DNA of 64,000 nt from Hahella sp. CCB-MM4 (GCF_002260525.1 NZ_MRYI01000006.1:213291-277290); one strand, 5' to 3'; numbered from the stretch's first letter, positions 18,701 to 27,400 are shown. Program-made: numbers and translations. Notes: generated by a model not told the origin, from the letters alone.

Positions 18701-19177
18701 GAAGCCTTCCAGGAAGAGCCGGATCAGAACCAAAGGGAATTCAACTACCACCGAATATACTTTTATCACAGTTTTTCTGATCGGATGACCATGGATCTGG
18801 GCCACGAGTTCGAAGATATCGATCTGGTCGACAAACAGTTCACTGCCAATGGAAATATTTACCGGACCAAGACATTCATCACCCCGGTAGGAGTCAACTA
18901 CTACCTACATCAAACCCTGTACGGCCGAATTGAATCCATCTATGCCGACCAGACGGTCGACGCATCATTTTTCTCTGATGATCAACGAGAGTTCAGGGAG
19001 CATCTGTGGAATCTGAATTTACAGATCGGATTCAGATTTCCAAAGCGGCTTGGAGAATTGCAGCTGGGCATCAACAATTTGACTGATGAGGATAATGAAA
19101 TCATCAACAGTGAATTGGACTACCCACGCTTCTACCCCAAAAGGTTCCTCTACAGCCGTATTCAGTTGTCGTTCTAA
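15773..19177 (+). CDS. FecR-domain, TPR and outer-membrane beta-barrel protein
   Basis: This protein of about 1134 residues starts at GTG 15773, with AGGAG 6 bases upstream. A signal peptide ends LPGPAFA. A periplasmic FecR-like domain follows (about 38-170: GKVIAVDGTLEL, VCPGDVLRTG, VEGTEFVV, GQGEMAQI). Tetratricopeptide repeats come next (about 235-600; ALEKDPGNPSTWLGLGLALL is a clear unit). The last ~500 residues alternate in the way of a transmembrane beta-barrel and end in aromatic RIQLSF, an outer-membrane signature. It probably works with the CHASE2 cyclase upstream and the lipoprotein downstream, as an export or secretin-like pore or an envelope sensor. No TonB plug domain is seen. 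Confidence 0.82.
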   Translation: MGVLLRDHLLFRKRSSRSFTGVVFWGFLFLLPGPAFASPPCSQWMGKVIAVDGTLELSHPNQSWSRLQAGQYVCPGDVLRTGINSRASIYLSNNTYMRLNQVTLVHFPDSPKNESFWIQLQSGIAHFLSRITHRFEVETPYVNAMVEGTEFVVSASQQGSVTVIEGRLLTSAGSRQLSIGQGEMAQISPSDKSLQAIRIDSTQSVDWAVYFPPLITLEELISKSSDDREQSILRQSYDLINSRETDAALSLLEAQPDQSPAIRLTRAAIQLSLGQSEEAESSLIALQNDPELAPQALSLQAILEVIRSQPDAALDAARSASRLAPESAAAHLAMSYAWQAKLQLENATTSAEQATVMAPDNILGWTRLAELYLSSASYGKARHATEQAQALAPHHPLVLTMAGYVALFDLDLSQSKQLFQQALEKDPGNPSTWLGLGLALLRSGDTEQGRHHLEIAVSLSPNQSLLRSYLGRSYFEEKRGSDAEEQWQLAEKFDPNDPTPMFYLGIHKLFNNDPVGAIEDLQHSKSLNEHRAIYRSDGLLQSDAASRSAALARAYDEVGYDQAVLLEGWKALRQDPASPDGHRLLADRYATLPNHEAARASELLQAQLWQPLSVYPFQPQLSETGLSVIEGLGPSLPGHNEYHSLFSQNGLYAWVNGIAGSDDTWGNDAVISALEGPLAISLGQYHYQTDGFRGQDTEQEQDIYNGLLQWQVLPSTSIQLEARKLDSEDQIYTLKSIAPDADIKPREINEETYRLGFRSRLNQQHSIIFSAISQNRDDNQSASSTVTNRTQKTIEVQHLYNQEDFYLQTGLGNSEIEGDAKIGNPGDYFQLEETEDLTHKHFYTYLGYRFSEQLFLLLGAAYDNQETTPQQTIKFYDIPLPTENAPDKLSEWSPKFGLEYSPVNEITMRLAAFKTIKRDIAADQTIEPVQVVGFNQVYDDINSAEVKVYAVGLDYVPDSGNHLGLESIFRKVNTPIEAFQEEPDQNQREFNYHRIYFYHSFSDRMTMDLGHEFEDIDLVDKQFTANGNIYRTKTFITPVGVNYYLHQTLYGRIESIYADQTVDASFFSDDQREFREHLWNLNLQIGFRFPKRLGELQLGINNLTDEDNEIINSELDYPRFYPKRFLYSRIQLSF

Positions 19178-19206
19178 TACCACACACAGCCCTAGCAGGA
19201 GGCACC

Positions 19207-19596
19207 ATGAAATCAATAAAAATATTATGCTGTACGGCTCTGATATCAGTATCGCTGAGCGGATGTATGAACTATCACAACAAATACGGTCCGGGAGATC
19301 CCAACGACGAATACTTCGGCCCTAACCATCCTGATACCGGTGAAACCCATTACAAACAATCCAAGGACCGGGTAGCACCATACCGGATCACCATGACCAG
19401 TGACGGGGACATCGTGGTGCTGGATGCACAAGGCAGAGAGATTCCGGCGAACGCCGATTATCCGGTTAAAGTGCGCGCCCACTATATTGAAGCTATCGAG
19501 ACCGTGACCATCGTCAGATACCGCGGATCACCTGAATACGACGTCGTGGAAGCCAACGGAAAGACCTACCATATTCCCGTTGCACATACTCACTAG
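19207..19596 (+). CDS. Small lipoprotein linked to FecR-TPR-barrel protein
   Basis: This 129-residue protein has a lipoprotein signal peptide with lipobox LSGC (cysteine 20). The mature part is short, polar and beta-rich, with no recognised domain. CAGGAGG precedes the ATG, and the gene starts 29 bases after the barrel gene, so the two are almost surely co-transcribed. A partner role for the barrel protein is inferred. Confidence 0.72.
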   Translation: MKSIKILCCTALISVSLSGCMNYHNKYGPGDPNDEYFGPNHPDTGETHYKQSKDRVAPYRITMTSDGDIVVLDAQGREIPANADYPVKVRAHYIEAIETVTIVRYRGSPEYDVVEANGKTYHIPVAHTH

Positions 19597-19722
19597 TTCA
19601 GGCGAGATAGCTGTTCAGACGAATAGAAGGTCAGACGAAACGGTGATTTAATCCAGATGATACAGCGACAATTGCGACCCGGGCCGGGAGTAGTTGTCGC
19701 CTCCTTCTGGATCTGACAGAAG

Positions 19723-20418
19723 TTACCTGATAACCCCACGCAATATTGCCAGCCAACGCCACAGCTGGAGAACATTGACTAATGCCCCGGCAAAATAAGT
19801 CAGTGCAGCGGCAGTCAGAATCTGTTTCACAATCGGTTGGTGTTGAGGTGGCAGGTATTCACCCTGGAACAGAATCGGCATGGCCTTATTAAAGCTTGCA
19901 TCCCACTCCATGGGCAGGATGATCAGTTGCATTAGAGCAGATGCCAGCATAGCCAGCACTCCGGCCAGGGCCGTCAGCAGAGCAAGTTGCGGTATGTGAA
20001 CAATGGCCAGCACCAAAGGCGACGCCATCAATATCACCGTGCCCAGTCTCTGCACCATGGAAGCCATCGGGGTGTAGTGTTCACGCAAATGGGTAATGGT
20101 TTCCTTACGTCCATACTGAATTGCATGACCTACCTCATGAGCCGCCACCGCAACAGCGGTGAGCGAACGGCCGTCATAGACTTCCGGACTTAACCGGACA
20201 CATTTCTCACCCGGCGAAAAATGATCATTGCCTGACTCGGTTCGCTCTACTTTGGTTTCCTCCAGCCCAAATCGCTTCAGTAAGTGGTCAGCCAGCTCGG
20301 CCCCCGTTCCGGGAATCGAGTCCAGATTGGCACTGTGCTTATTCAAAACATGCCTGACCCAGAGGCTGGGTCCTGCAATAATCAATAGCAATAAGATCAA
20401 AGCGATAAAATAGATCAA
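19723..20418 (-). CDS. YugP-type neutral zinc metallopeptidase, membrane-anchored
   Basis: This 231-residue protein has an N-terminal membrane helix, the zinc-binding HEVGH motif in VAVAAHEVGHAIQYG, the preceding SPEVYDGRSLTAVAVAAHE context typical of the zinc peptidase 2 (YugP) family, and two to three further membrane helices in the second half. The start appears to be TTG 20418, with AGGAAA at 7-bp spacing. Substrates of the family are not established. Confidence 0.85.
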   Translation of the reverse strand: MIYFIALILLLLIIAGPSLWVRHVLNKHSANLDSIPGTGAELADHLLKRFGLEETKVERTESGNDHFSPGEKCVRLSPEVYDGRSLTAVAVAAHEVGHAIQYGRKETITHLREHYTPMASMVQRLGTVILMASPLVLAIVHIPQLALLTALAGVLAMLASALMQLIILPMEWDASFNKAMPILFQGEYLPPQHQPIVKQILTAAALTYFAGALVNVLQLWRWLAILRGVIR

Positions 20419-20689
20419 ACCAATTTCCTGATGTCAGTTCACAATTCTGCCGAGTATACCTTAACGGGTTTGCGCGACACATAGAGCTGACAGCTCTTCA
20501 AACATCAGCACTACCGCCCGGATAAGCCAAACGACCTAGCCAGATCAGACCGACTCCCTACCTTTCCTACCGATATCCCGCAACAGCGGTTTCCATTACT
20601 CTGCGGACCATTATCACAAAAACAGCTAACTCTATAATTTTAAAGACTTTTAGTAACACACTATCACCAATTCATCAGGAAAACTTGGA

Positions 20690-21445
20690 ATGAAAATGAA
20701 CGCGACAACGACTATCGTGGCTGTCGTCGGAGCCTGCGCACTGGTTGGCTACCAGTTATGGCAGTCTCCCAAACCTGTGAAATCAGATGTTGAAATGGTC
20801 AGCCAGAGTAGTACGCCAACCGGAACTTCCGGAGGGCATTCAACCGCCAGCCCTACATCATCTTCGCAAGCGCCCCATGCAGCTGCCGGACAATTCCGCT
20901 CAGCTCCGGGTGCTTCAGCCGCCTCGATTTCACGCCGGCCACACGATGAAATGCCTATTCCCGACCCGATTCCCCGCCAACTGGGATCAAACACATCTGC
21001 TCCCGTACAGCTATGGGAACTGGATCCGGTGAACAACAACAGAATTGAGGTCGACGGTATCTCCGCCACCCCATTGCATGTTGAAACCACCAAGCTGGAC
21101 GGCATCACCGTCGGGCAGACCCTGGAGCTTCCGATTCCCGCCCTCAACAAGGTGCTCTCTGCCGAAATAGAAAGTACTCACAACCAGCTGGGACAGGTGA
21201 AAGTCTGGAAAGGACCTATCAGTGGTGGAGACATCACCGACAACCTGATCATCACTCAGGGGGAAATCAATACGGTCGTCGTGGTGTCGACCATTCAGGG
21301 GACCTACACGGTCACCATCGATAACACCACAGGTCAGGCAACCCTGGTAGACGAAGCTGACGTCAATGCCGGAATCATACCGCACGATGACTCGCGCACG
21401 GTTCCGCCTATTGAGCTTACTCCGCCAAATGCAACCGCAAGCTGA
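20690..21445 (+). CDS. Exported propeptide-like protein paired with metalloprotease
   Basis: This 251-residue protein has an N-terminal membrane or signal helix (TIVAVVGACALVGYQLW), a Ser/Thr/Pro-rich linker to about 110, and a beta-rich domain (about 115-235). That domain contains VKVWKGPISGGD and DNLIITQGEINTVVVVSTI, patterns that I associate with the N-terminal inhibitory regions of secreted zinc metalloproteases. It is 41 bases upstream of the M72-like protease gene. A separately encoded chaperone or inhibitor for that protease is the best guess. Confidence 0.55.
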   Translation: MKMNATTTIVAVVGACALVGYQLWQSPKPVKSDVEMVSQSSTPTGTSGGHSTASPTSSSQAPHAAAGQFRSAPGASAASISRRPHDEMPIPDPIPRQLGSNTSAPVQLWELDPVNNNRIEVDGISATPLHVETTKLDGITVGQTLELPIPALNKVLSAEIESTHNQLGQVKVWKGPISGGDITDNLIITQGEINTVVVVSTIQGTYTVTIDNTTGQATLVDEADVNAGIIPHDDSRTVPPIELTPPNATAS

Positions 21446-21486
21446 TTGGGCTTGCACTTAACAACCCAATTGAAGGGATACCTATA

Positions 21487-23268
21487 ATGAAGAAAAAACT
21501 TTCTTGTGCACTAGGCGCCTTCATCATGAGTGCCGGCATCGCCCATGCAGAAAATGTTGTCGATGTCCTGGTACTTTACACCGATGAAGCCCTGCAGACC
21601 CAGAATGGTCGGGATATCGCCGCTCGTGCCGCCGCCTATATTGAATTCAGTAATCAAGCCTATGCCAACAGCAACGTTGACATGAAGCTGCGGTTAGTCG
21701 GACTGGAAAACCTGGATGCGGGTTACACTCGTGTCAACGGTTCCAATCTGGACGCCTTCCGCAATAACCGCGAAGTTGCCAGCCTGCGTCAGCGTTATGG
21801 CGCCGACCTGGTGACTTTGCTGAACCTGCGCCAACCCATGTCCGGCGGATACGTTTGCGGTATCGGCTACGTGCCTCCCGGAAACAGCTCCAGCGGTACC
21901 CTGTACAGCAATGCCCCTTCCCTCGCCTTCAGCCTGGTAGGAGTGGATTGTGGTCTTAACACCTTCTCCCACGAACTTGGGCACAACATGAGCCTTGGTC
22001 ATTCCTACGCCCAGAACACTGAGGGCGGTACTTGGTCATGGGCCCGTGGCCATGGGGTATACGGCACGTTCAGCACCATCATGGCTTATCCGCAAAGCTA
22101 TGGAACCTATAATCAGTTGCAACAGTTCTCCAACCCTCGCCAGGTAAAATGTGAAGGACAGGCCTGTGGCGTTGACATGAACCGTTCTGACGGCGCCGAT
22201 GCTGCCACCAACCTGGTACGCCTGGGCAGCCAGATCGCCAGCTTTGTGCCGACTGTCGTGGATAACGGCGACGATGGTGATGATGGAGACAACGGCGGTG
22301 ATGACGGTGGTGATGGTAATCTGCCGGTGTGCAATAAGCCGAATCTGGAGAATAACCTGGTAGAGGACGGTGACTTTAACGATCTCAGCAGTTGGGAAAA
22401 CTTCTCCCAGGCCGGTCAGTTGAGTCAGGACACCAAAACCAAAGAGTGTAAAGACAACATTCTGAAGGTGACCAATCGCTCTGCATTCTACTCAGGCCCA
22501 TTCCAGTCCCTGACCGGAAAACTGCAAGCCGGCAAACAGTACCGGGTCACCGCGAAGATCGGACTGGGCAGCAACGGCAGCCGTGATAATGCCCGCATGG
22601 CTCTGCAGGTTAAGGATGGTGCCGGTTTCCGTTACCAGTATCTGCCGAAGGTCTCTGTTACCTCTTCTGAAATGACAGACTATGACCAGACATTTACGGT
22701 TGAGGCGGATGACTCGCTAAGCTCCATCGGTCTGCTCGTTTACGGCCCACAAGCAGGTCTGGACCTGTTGGTCGATGAGGTCAAAATTGAAGAAGTCGGA
22801 AGCGGCACAACGGCCCCTGGCTCCAAAGAAATATACCGCAATGGCTTTGAACAAAGCACTCAGGGTTGGGGCCGCTACTTCGGTGGATCTCTGGCACTGT
22901 CCCGCACGGCCAAAGACGGCAACTACAGTCTGGCCAGCTACAACCGCTACTACTGGTACACCGGCCCGGCTCTGGACGTTAACGGCCTGATGGACAGCGG
23001 CAATACCTATAAGGTCAATGCTGATGTTTACCTGAAGAGCAACAACCTGAGCAGCGATGATGTTGAGTTCTGGCTCTACATGGTGGATGACAATGGTCCA
23101 CGCTGGAAGAAACTGAGCAGCGATTCCATTCCGGTATCCAGCTGGCAGAATCTGCAGACCGAGATCAATGTAGAAGCGAATGGAGCTATTACACAGATGC
23201 GTCTGCATGTTATCGGCCCGGATCCTTACACAAGAATCTACATCGATAATCTGGTAATCACCAAATAA
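21487..23268 (+). CDS. Secreted M72-like zinc metalloprotease with two C-terminal beta domains
   Basis: This 593-residue protein has a signal peptide (1-21) and a metzincin catalytic domain (about 22-258). The zinc site is H162-E-L-G-H166 with H172 as third ligand, and a Met-turn IMAYP follows near 198. Sequences like VVDVLVLYTDEA and the CGIGYVP segment fit the peptidyl-Asp metallopeptidase family. An Asp/Gly-rich linker (about 260-278) leads to two carbohydrate-binding-module-like beta-sandwich repeats (about 285-430 and 440-593). Unlike the usual metzincin HExxHxxG, Ser replaces Gly at the eighth position. It is co-directional with the propeptide-like gene. Confidence 0.85.
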   Translation: MKKKLSCALGAFIMSAGIAHAENVVDVLVLYTDEALQTQNGRDIAARAAAYIEFSNQAYANSNVDMKLRLVGLENLDAGYTRVNGSNLDAFRNNREVASLRQRYGADLVTLLNLRQPMSGGYVCGIGYVPPGNSSSGTLYSNAPSLAFSLVGVDCGLNTFSHELGHNMSLGHSYAQNTEGGTWSWARGHGVYGTFSTIMAYPQSYGTYNQLQQFSNPRQVKCEGQACGVDMNRSDGADAATNLVRLGSQIASFVPTVVDNGDDGDDGDNGGDDGGDGNLPVCNKPNLENNLVEDGDFNDLSSWENFSQAGQLSQDTKTKECKDNILKVTNRSAFYSGPFQSLTGKLQAGKQYRVTAKIGLGSNGSRDNARMALQVKDGAGFRYQYLPKVSVTSSEMTDYDQTFTVEADDSLSSIGLLVYGPQAGLDLLVDEVKIEEVGSGTTAPGSKEIYRNGFEQSTQGWGRYFGGSLALSRTAKDGNYSLASYNRYYWYTGPALDVNGLMDSGNTYKVNADVYLKSNNLSSDDVEFWLYMVDDNGPRWKKLSSDSIPVSSWQNLQTEINVEANGAITQMRLHVIGPDPYTRIYIDNLVITK

Positions 23269-23297
23269 GGCCTGCCTTATTCGGATGCATACACATC

Positions 23298-23330
23298 AAG
23301 CGCCTCGGCTAATGCCCGGGCGCTTTTTTG
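23298..23330 (+). terminator. Rho-independent terminator of metalloprotease gene
   Basis: The stem aagcgcc / ggcgctt with a GC-rich loop is followed by TTTTTT, 30 bases after the protease stop codon. Confidence 0.8.
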
Positions 23331-23459
23331 TTTTAAATTGAGCCCCCGGATGAGTAAGCGTATATTGATGGCTATCCACCAAGCGCTTTGTATACATGTG
23401 AAGTGTAGACATACGAAGACAGGCAGTTATTTACAGACCTGACCAGGAGGATAGACATC

Positions 23460-23693
23460 ATGTTATTGAAAGAAAGCAATGGCGGACACATCGTCGAGAT
23501 CGAGCGATATCATGATCTGTGTGACCCGATCAAATCCCATGTGGAAGGTTGCCTGGAATACGGTGAAGAATTGCAGGATGCTGAGCTGTTTGAAAAGTCC
23601 GGATTAACATTCCTTTCCGGTGAGCCCCTGCCAAGATGCTGGACCGATCCTCACTATCGGGATCACGAAATCAGATCAAGAGCGAGATCATAA
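23460..23693 (+). CDS. Conserved small protein, unknown function
   Basis: This 77-residue protein has a strong ribosome site (CAGGAGG) before the ATG. The pattern LLKESNGGHIVEI, then GEELQDAELFEKSGLTF and GEPLPRCWTDPHYR, recalls a family of small conserved proteins in gammaproteobacteria, sometimes loosely annotated as acetyltransferases. No catalytic motif is visible, and I cannot name a function. Confidence 0.6.
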   Translation: MLLKESNGGHIVEIERYHDLCDPIKSHVEGCLEYGEELQDAELFEKSGLTFLSGEPLPRCWTDPHYRDHEIRSRARS

Positions 23694-23821
23694 AATCAAT
23701 AAGGTCAGCAAACCGGTTGAGTGGTAACTGCAGTACAAAACTCAATCACCCCTTGGGAAAAGTGTTACAAAATGTAGCACAGAGTATTCCCACAGGAAAC
23801 ATTTGCACCCTGATGACGCGC

Positions 23822-23852
23822 ACATGTAAATGACTAATTATCACTTACATGT
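23822..23852. promoter_or_regulatory. Inverted repeat ACATGTAA-N15-TTACATGT
   Basis: Two perfect 8-bp half-sites are separated by 15 A/T-rich bases. The symmetry suits a dimeric DNA-binding protein, although the separation is long. It lies about 360 bases upstream of the choice-of-anchor B gene. No regulator is known for it. Confidence 0.35.
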
Positions 23853-23943
23853 AACAAACCCGATGAAACCGCCATTCTCTCACATCGGGAATAAATATTG
23901 CAGAATCAACGGCCTGTCTGACATTTAGAGTTGCTCCCATCGA

Positions 23944-24001
23944 GGTCAGGCGCCGGCAGCCAGTGGGCCACAAGCCGATGCGGCTTGCCAACTGCCAGAC
24001 C
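23944..24001 (+). ncRNA. Possible structured 5' leader element
   Basis: Nested complementary segments are visible: GGTC (23944-23947) with GACC (23998-24001), GGCAG (23955-23959) with CTGCC (23992-23996), and AAGCC (23972-23976) with GGCTT (23982-23986). These give a 58-nt imperfect hairpin about 210 bases before the downstream start. It matches no riboswitch consensus that I can recall. It may be regulatory RNA or chance. Confidence 0.3.
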
Positions 24002-24210
24002 CGCAACTCAGAGAGGACAGAAATCGCAATTCACTGGAGTGAATTTCAGGCTAAATCATTGACGTCTTTGAATTCATTGCTGTCAGCCGGCATTGGACAG
24101 ATATAACGTGATAACTTAACACTGTTCAATTTCGGTGGGTGGATGCTGTTGTGAGAAGGACGCTTCTCTATAGGAAGCAAAAAATATACAACGATAAGGA
24201 AATACCATTC

Positions 24211-26166
24211 ATGAAACGTAACATTTCAACCAGCCTGGCAATGGCGGGGGCACTCTTCTGCTCCACGCTGTCTTGGGGGCATAGCGCGATGTTCCCTGAT
24301 TCGTTCAAGTTTGACTCCTCCAACGAGAACGAAATCCCTGCCGCCATGTCGATGATGCTGGACAGTGCCATGAGCACCTCCACCACCTGCACAAACGGGA
24401 GTGCAAGCGGTTATCCATGTAAAAACGTGGATCTCCGGGCCTTTATACCCAAGGCAGATCTGGGCGGTGGATCATCAGACCTTAGTGATATCTGGGGCTA
24501 TACGGATCCACAGACGGGCAAGGAAATTGCGCTGGTAGGTAAAACCAACGGTACCTCATTCGTCGATGTCACCGATCCGGACAACCCGGTAGTACTGGGC
24601 TTTCTGCCTTCGCACAATAACGGTGACGACAGCTGGCGTGACCTGAAAGTCTATGGCGATTATGTGTTTATCGTCGGTGACGGTTCAGGCAACAGCACTC
24701 ACGGTTTGCAGGTATTCGATCTGACTGAACTGCGCAACGTACCCAATCCTCCAGCCACATTTTCCGAAACGGCTCACCTGGATGGCTTTGGTAACGCTCA
24801 CAACATCGTGATCAACGAAGATACCGGCTTTGCCTATTCTGTCGGTAGTAACCGCTGCAGCGGCGGGCTTTATATGGTGGATATCTCCAATCCATTACAG
24901 CCCTCCTATGAAGGATGTTTCTCTGCTGACGGTTATACCCATGATGCCCAATGTGTCGTTTACAACGGACCTGACAGCCGTTATTTCGGCAAGGAAATCT
25001 GCGTAGGTTACAACGAAGACACCATCACTATTGTGGATGTCTCCAACAAAGCTAACCCACAGCAAATTTCCCGCACCCCCTATCAGGGCGCGCAGTACAC
25101 CCACCAGGGTTGGTTCCTTGACGACAACCACAGCATTCTGATTATGAATGATGAGCTGGATGAACAGCGTAACGGGATCAACACCACCTCCTACATCTGG
25201 GATGTGAGCAACCTGGAGTCGCCCGTTGAGCTTGGACGTTACGTCGGCCCCACCCAGGCGATCGACCATAACCTGTACACCCGTGAAGGTTATATCTTTG
25301 AAACCAACTACCGTGCAGGTCTGCGCATTCTGGATTCCGAGAATATCGCTCAGGGCCAACTTTCAGAAGTGGCTTATTTCGATACCATTCCCGGCTCCAA
25401 CTCTGCTCAGTTCTCCGGTACCTGGAGTAACTATCCTTACTTCGCAAGTGGCAATATCGTGATGAGCGACATTGGTAACGGTCTGTTCGTCGTCACACCT
25501 GACTGGGATGCGATTAACAACCCAGGTCCTGGTGGTGATGAAGTAACCGAAACCTACAGCGATAGCGTCAGCCGCAACCAGGAAAAAGCGTATGGCCCAT
25601 TCAAAGTGCTACCTGGCTCGACCTTCAAGGCGAGCATGACAGGCACCAATGATGCGGATCTTTACGTGAAAGTGGGCACTCCTCCTACGACCAATTCCTA
25701 CGATTGCCGCCCATATAAAAACGGCTCGAATGAGGAATGTACTGTCAGCGTCGCCAGCGACCAGACTGAAGTTTATGTCATGGTTCGTGGCTACAGCAGC
25801 TCGGCTTCAGACTTCACGCTGACCGTCACCTACACCAAAGGTGATGATGACGGCAATCCTCCTGGAGGCGGTGAAGAAACCTTCGAAGGCAGCGTCAGCC
25901 GTAATGCTGAAGACAACTATGGTCCGTTCAAGGTAACTGCAGGCCAAGCCTTCAAAGCCGTGATGACCGGTGATAACGACGCAGATCTGTACGTGCGTTT
26001 TGGTGCCGCTCCCACTACCTCAAGCTGGGATTGCCGTCCTTATCGTAACGGCAGTGCCGAAAGCTGCGAGCTGACCGTACCAACCGGACAATCAGAAGCT
26101 TACGTTATGGTAAGAGGCTATAGCTCCACTGCCTCCAACTACTCGGTCACTGTGACTTATAAATAA
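24211..26166 (+). CDS. Secreted choice-of-anchor B protein with two PPC domains
   Basis: This 651-residue protein starts at ATG 24211 (AAGGA upstream) with a signal peptide ending LSWG/HSA. The main part (about 50-435) has the LVIP-like beta-propeller repeats of choice-of-anchor B proteins: DLSDIWGYTDPQTGKEIALVG, VFDLTELR, MVDISNP, IVDVSNKANP, YIWDVSNLESPVELG. Two copies of a pre-peptidase C-terminal (PPC) domain follow (about 447-540 and 555-651; YSDSVSRNQEKAYGPFKV and FEGSVSRNAEDNYGPFKV). PPC domains usually aid secretion and are often cleaved off. The biochemical role is unknown. Confidence 0.82.
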   Translation: MKRNISTSLAMAGALFCSTLSWGHSAMFPDSFKFDSSNENEIPAAMSMMLDSAMSTSTTCTNGSASGYPCKNVDLRAFIPKADLGGGSSDLSDIWGYTDPQTGKEIALVGKTNGTSFVDVTDPDNPVVLGFLPSHNNGDDSWRDLKVYGDYVFIVGDGSGNSTHGLQVFDLTELRNVPNPPATFSETAHLDGFGNAHNIVINEDTGFAYSVGSNRCSGGLYMVDISNPLQPSYEGCFSADGYTHDAQCVVYNGPDSRYFGKEICVGYNEDTITIVDVSNKANPQQISRTPYQGAQYTHQGWFLDDNHSILIMNDELDEQRNGINTTSYIWDVSNLESPVELGRYVGPTQAIDHNLYTREGYIFETNYRAGLRILDSENIAQGQLSEVAYFDTIPGSNSAQFSGTWSNYPYFASGNIVMSDIGNGLFVVTPDWDAINNPGPGGDEVTETYSDSVSRNQEKAYGPFKVLPGSTFKASMTGTNDADLYVKVGTPPTTNSYDCRPYKNGSNEECTVSVASDQTEVYVMVRGYSSSASDFTLTVTYTKGDDDGNPPGGGEETFEGSVSRNAEDNYGPFKVTAGQAFKAVMTGDNDADLYVRFGAAPTTSSWDCRPYRNGSAESCELTVPTGQSEAYVMVRGYSSTASNYSVTVTYK

Positions 26167-26182
26167 GCATCGCTAAAACCTT

Positions 26183-26223
26183 CCGAACCATCGGGCACCC
26201 AGACAGGCCACCCGATGGTTCGG
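26183..26223 (+). terminator. Rho-independent terminator of choice-of-anchor B gene
   Basis: A perfect 13-bp stem ccgaaccatcggg / cccgatggttcgg is followed by CGTTTTAT, 17 bases after the stop codon. Confidence 0.85.
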
Positions 26224-26276
26224 CGTTTTATCGAATTGCCGTGATTGGAAATGATAACGAATTAAGGATAACCATC

Positions 26277-27353
26277 GTGAGTACCGGTCTTCCCACGCAC
26301 TTTTTTTCTGAAAGCGGACAGCATCTGCGTTGTCTGATCAATCGTATACTTTTTGGAACACTGATGGTGTCGGGACTGGCAGTGATGTCACCCGTCGCCT
26401 CTGCCGATCATACGTCTTCTGGTGATCATGCATCCTCGGGCGAAGGACATCACCATCACTCAGATATGCCGGACACTACACCACCGAAAGGCAGCCTGCT
26501 GATGCAGCATGCGAAAGCTATCTGGGAACAGGCCGTCGCCCTGGAAGAGCAGTCAGGCGAGGCAATCAAGTACGCCACCACGCTTCGTAAGGAAGTGGCC
26601 AACCTGAGAACCCAGGCCCGCAAAACGAAAACACCCGCAGGCGGTGAAAAAACCGATGCACTGCTTCAATCCACTCTGACCCAGCTGGCCTCCCAGGTCA
26701 CACCATGGCAAACACTGGCCGGCAGTCTCAGGGCCGAAGCGGAAAAACTGAAAGGGCAAAGCCAGGCGATCATGCAACAGGGCTTCGTCGCATTATGGGC
26801 TCCCTGGATAAAACATGAAGGTAAACTGACACTGACCTCCATGTCCGGCGCCGGCATGGCCATGGCACACAATGTCCAGGTACGGAGCATCAGCCCGAGT
26901 GTTCCCAATCCGACGATGGAAAAAATGAAGCAGGAAGATGGCTCTACCATGAGCCTCAACCGCATGGCCATGTCGAGCCAGAGTATTCCCCCCGGACTGG
27001 AAACCGACACATTCAAGGTATCCCGAAACCAGGACCTGTTCGGACATATCGAGGCAATAGCCGACGATAAAACACATCCCGGAGAATTGCCGCTGAATGA
27101 AATTCACCAATGGTATTTAATCCTGAGCAATACCGAGGGGAATCCTATTCATAAGGCACAGATCAGAGTTGAAGGACACATGCCCGGGCATGTGCACGGC
27201 CTGCCCACCCAACCGGAAATTGTGGAAGAAGTTTCACCAGGAGTTTACCGGGTGGACGGAGTCAAGTTCCAAATGGCCGGATGGTGGGTCATGAAATTCG
27301 TGATCGAGCACGAAAATGAAGAAGACTCCATAACCTTCAACCTGGTTCTTTAA
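26277..27353 (+). CDS. Exported FixH/YtkA-like domain protein
   Basis: This 358-residue protein starts at GTG 26277 (AAGGATA upstream; GTG 26241 is the alternative). It has a long signal segment ending VASADH, a His-rich patch (GHHHHSDM), a helical Ala/Glu/Lys-rich middle (about 70-180) and a C-terminal beta domain (about 255-358). There LPLNEIHQWYLILSN, EGHMPGHVHGLPTQP and QMAGWWVMKFVIE resemble YtkA/FixH-like domains, often linked to copper or respiratory proteins. It is 47 bases upstream of a MauG-like di-haem protein, so an electron-transfer or metal role is plausible. Confidence 0.65.
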   Translation: MSTGLPTHFFSESGQHLRCLINRILFGTLMVSGLAVMSPVASADHTSSGDHASSGEGHHHHSDMPDTTPPKGSLLMQHAKAIWEQAVALEEQSGEAIKYATTLRKEVANLRTQARKTKTPAGGEKTDALLQSTLTQLASQVTPWQTLAGSLRAEAEKLKGQSQAIMQQGFVALWAPWIKHEGKLTLTSMSGAGMAMAHNVQVRSISPSVPNPTMEKMKQEDGSTMSLNRMAMSSQSIPPGLETDTFKVSRNQDLFGHIEAIADDKTHPGELPLNEIHQWYLILSNTEGNPIHKAQIRVEGHMPGHVHGLPTQPEIVEEVSPGVYRVDGVKFQMAGWWVMKFVIEHENEEDSITFNLVL

Positions 27354-27400
27354 TCTTCATGCTGATTCGATACCAATAAATATAACCCGCAAGGAGAAGT

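Larger units (their letters stand above)
23694..24210 (+). other. Long leader region before choice-of-anchor B gene
   Basis: These 517 bases have no convincing ORF. They hold an inverted repeat at 23822-23852 and a foldable element at 23944-24001 (both listed separately). The region likely contains the promoter and 5' untranslated leader of the gene at 24211. Confidence 0.55.
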
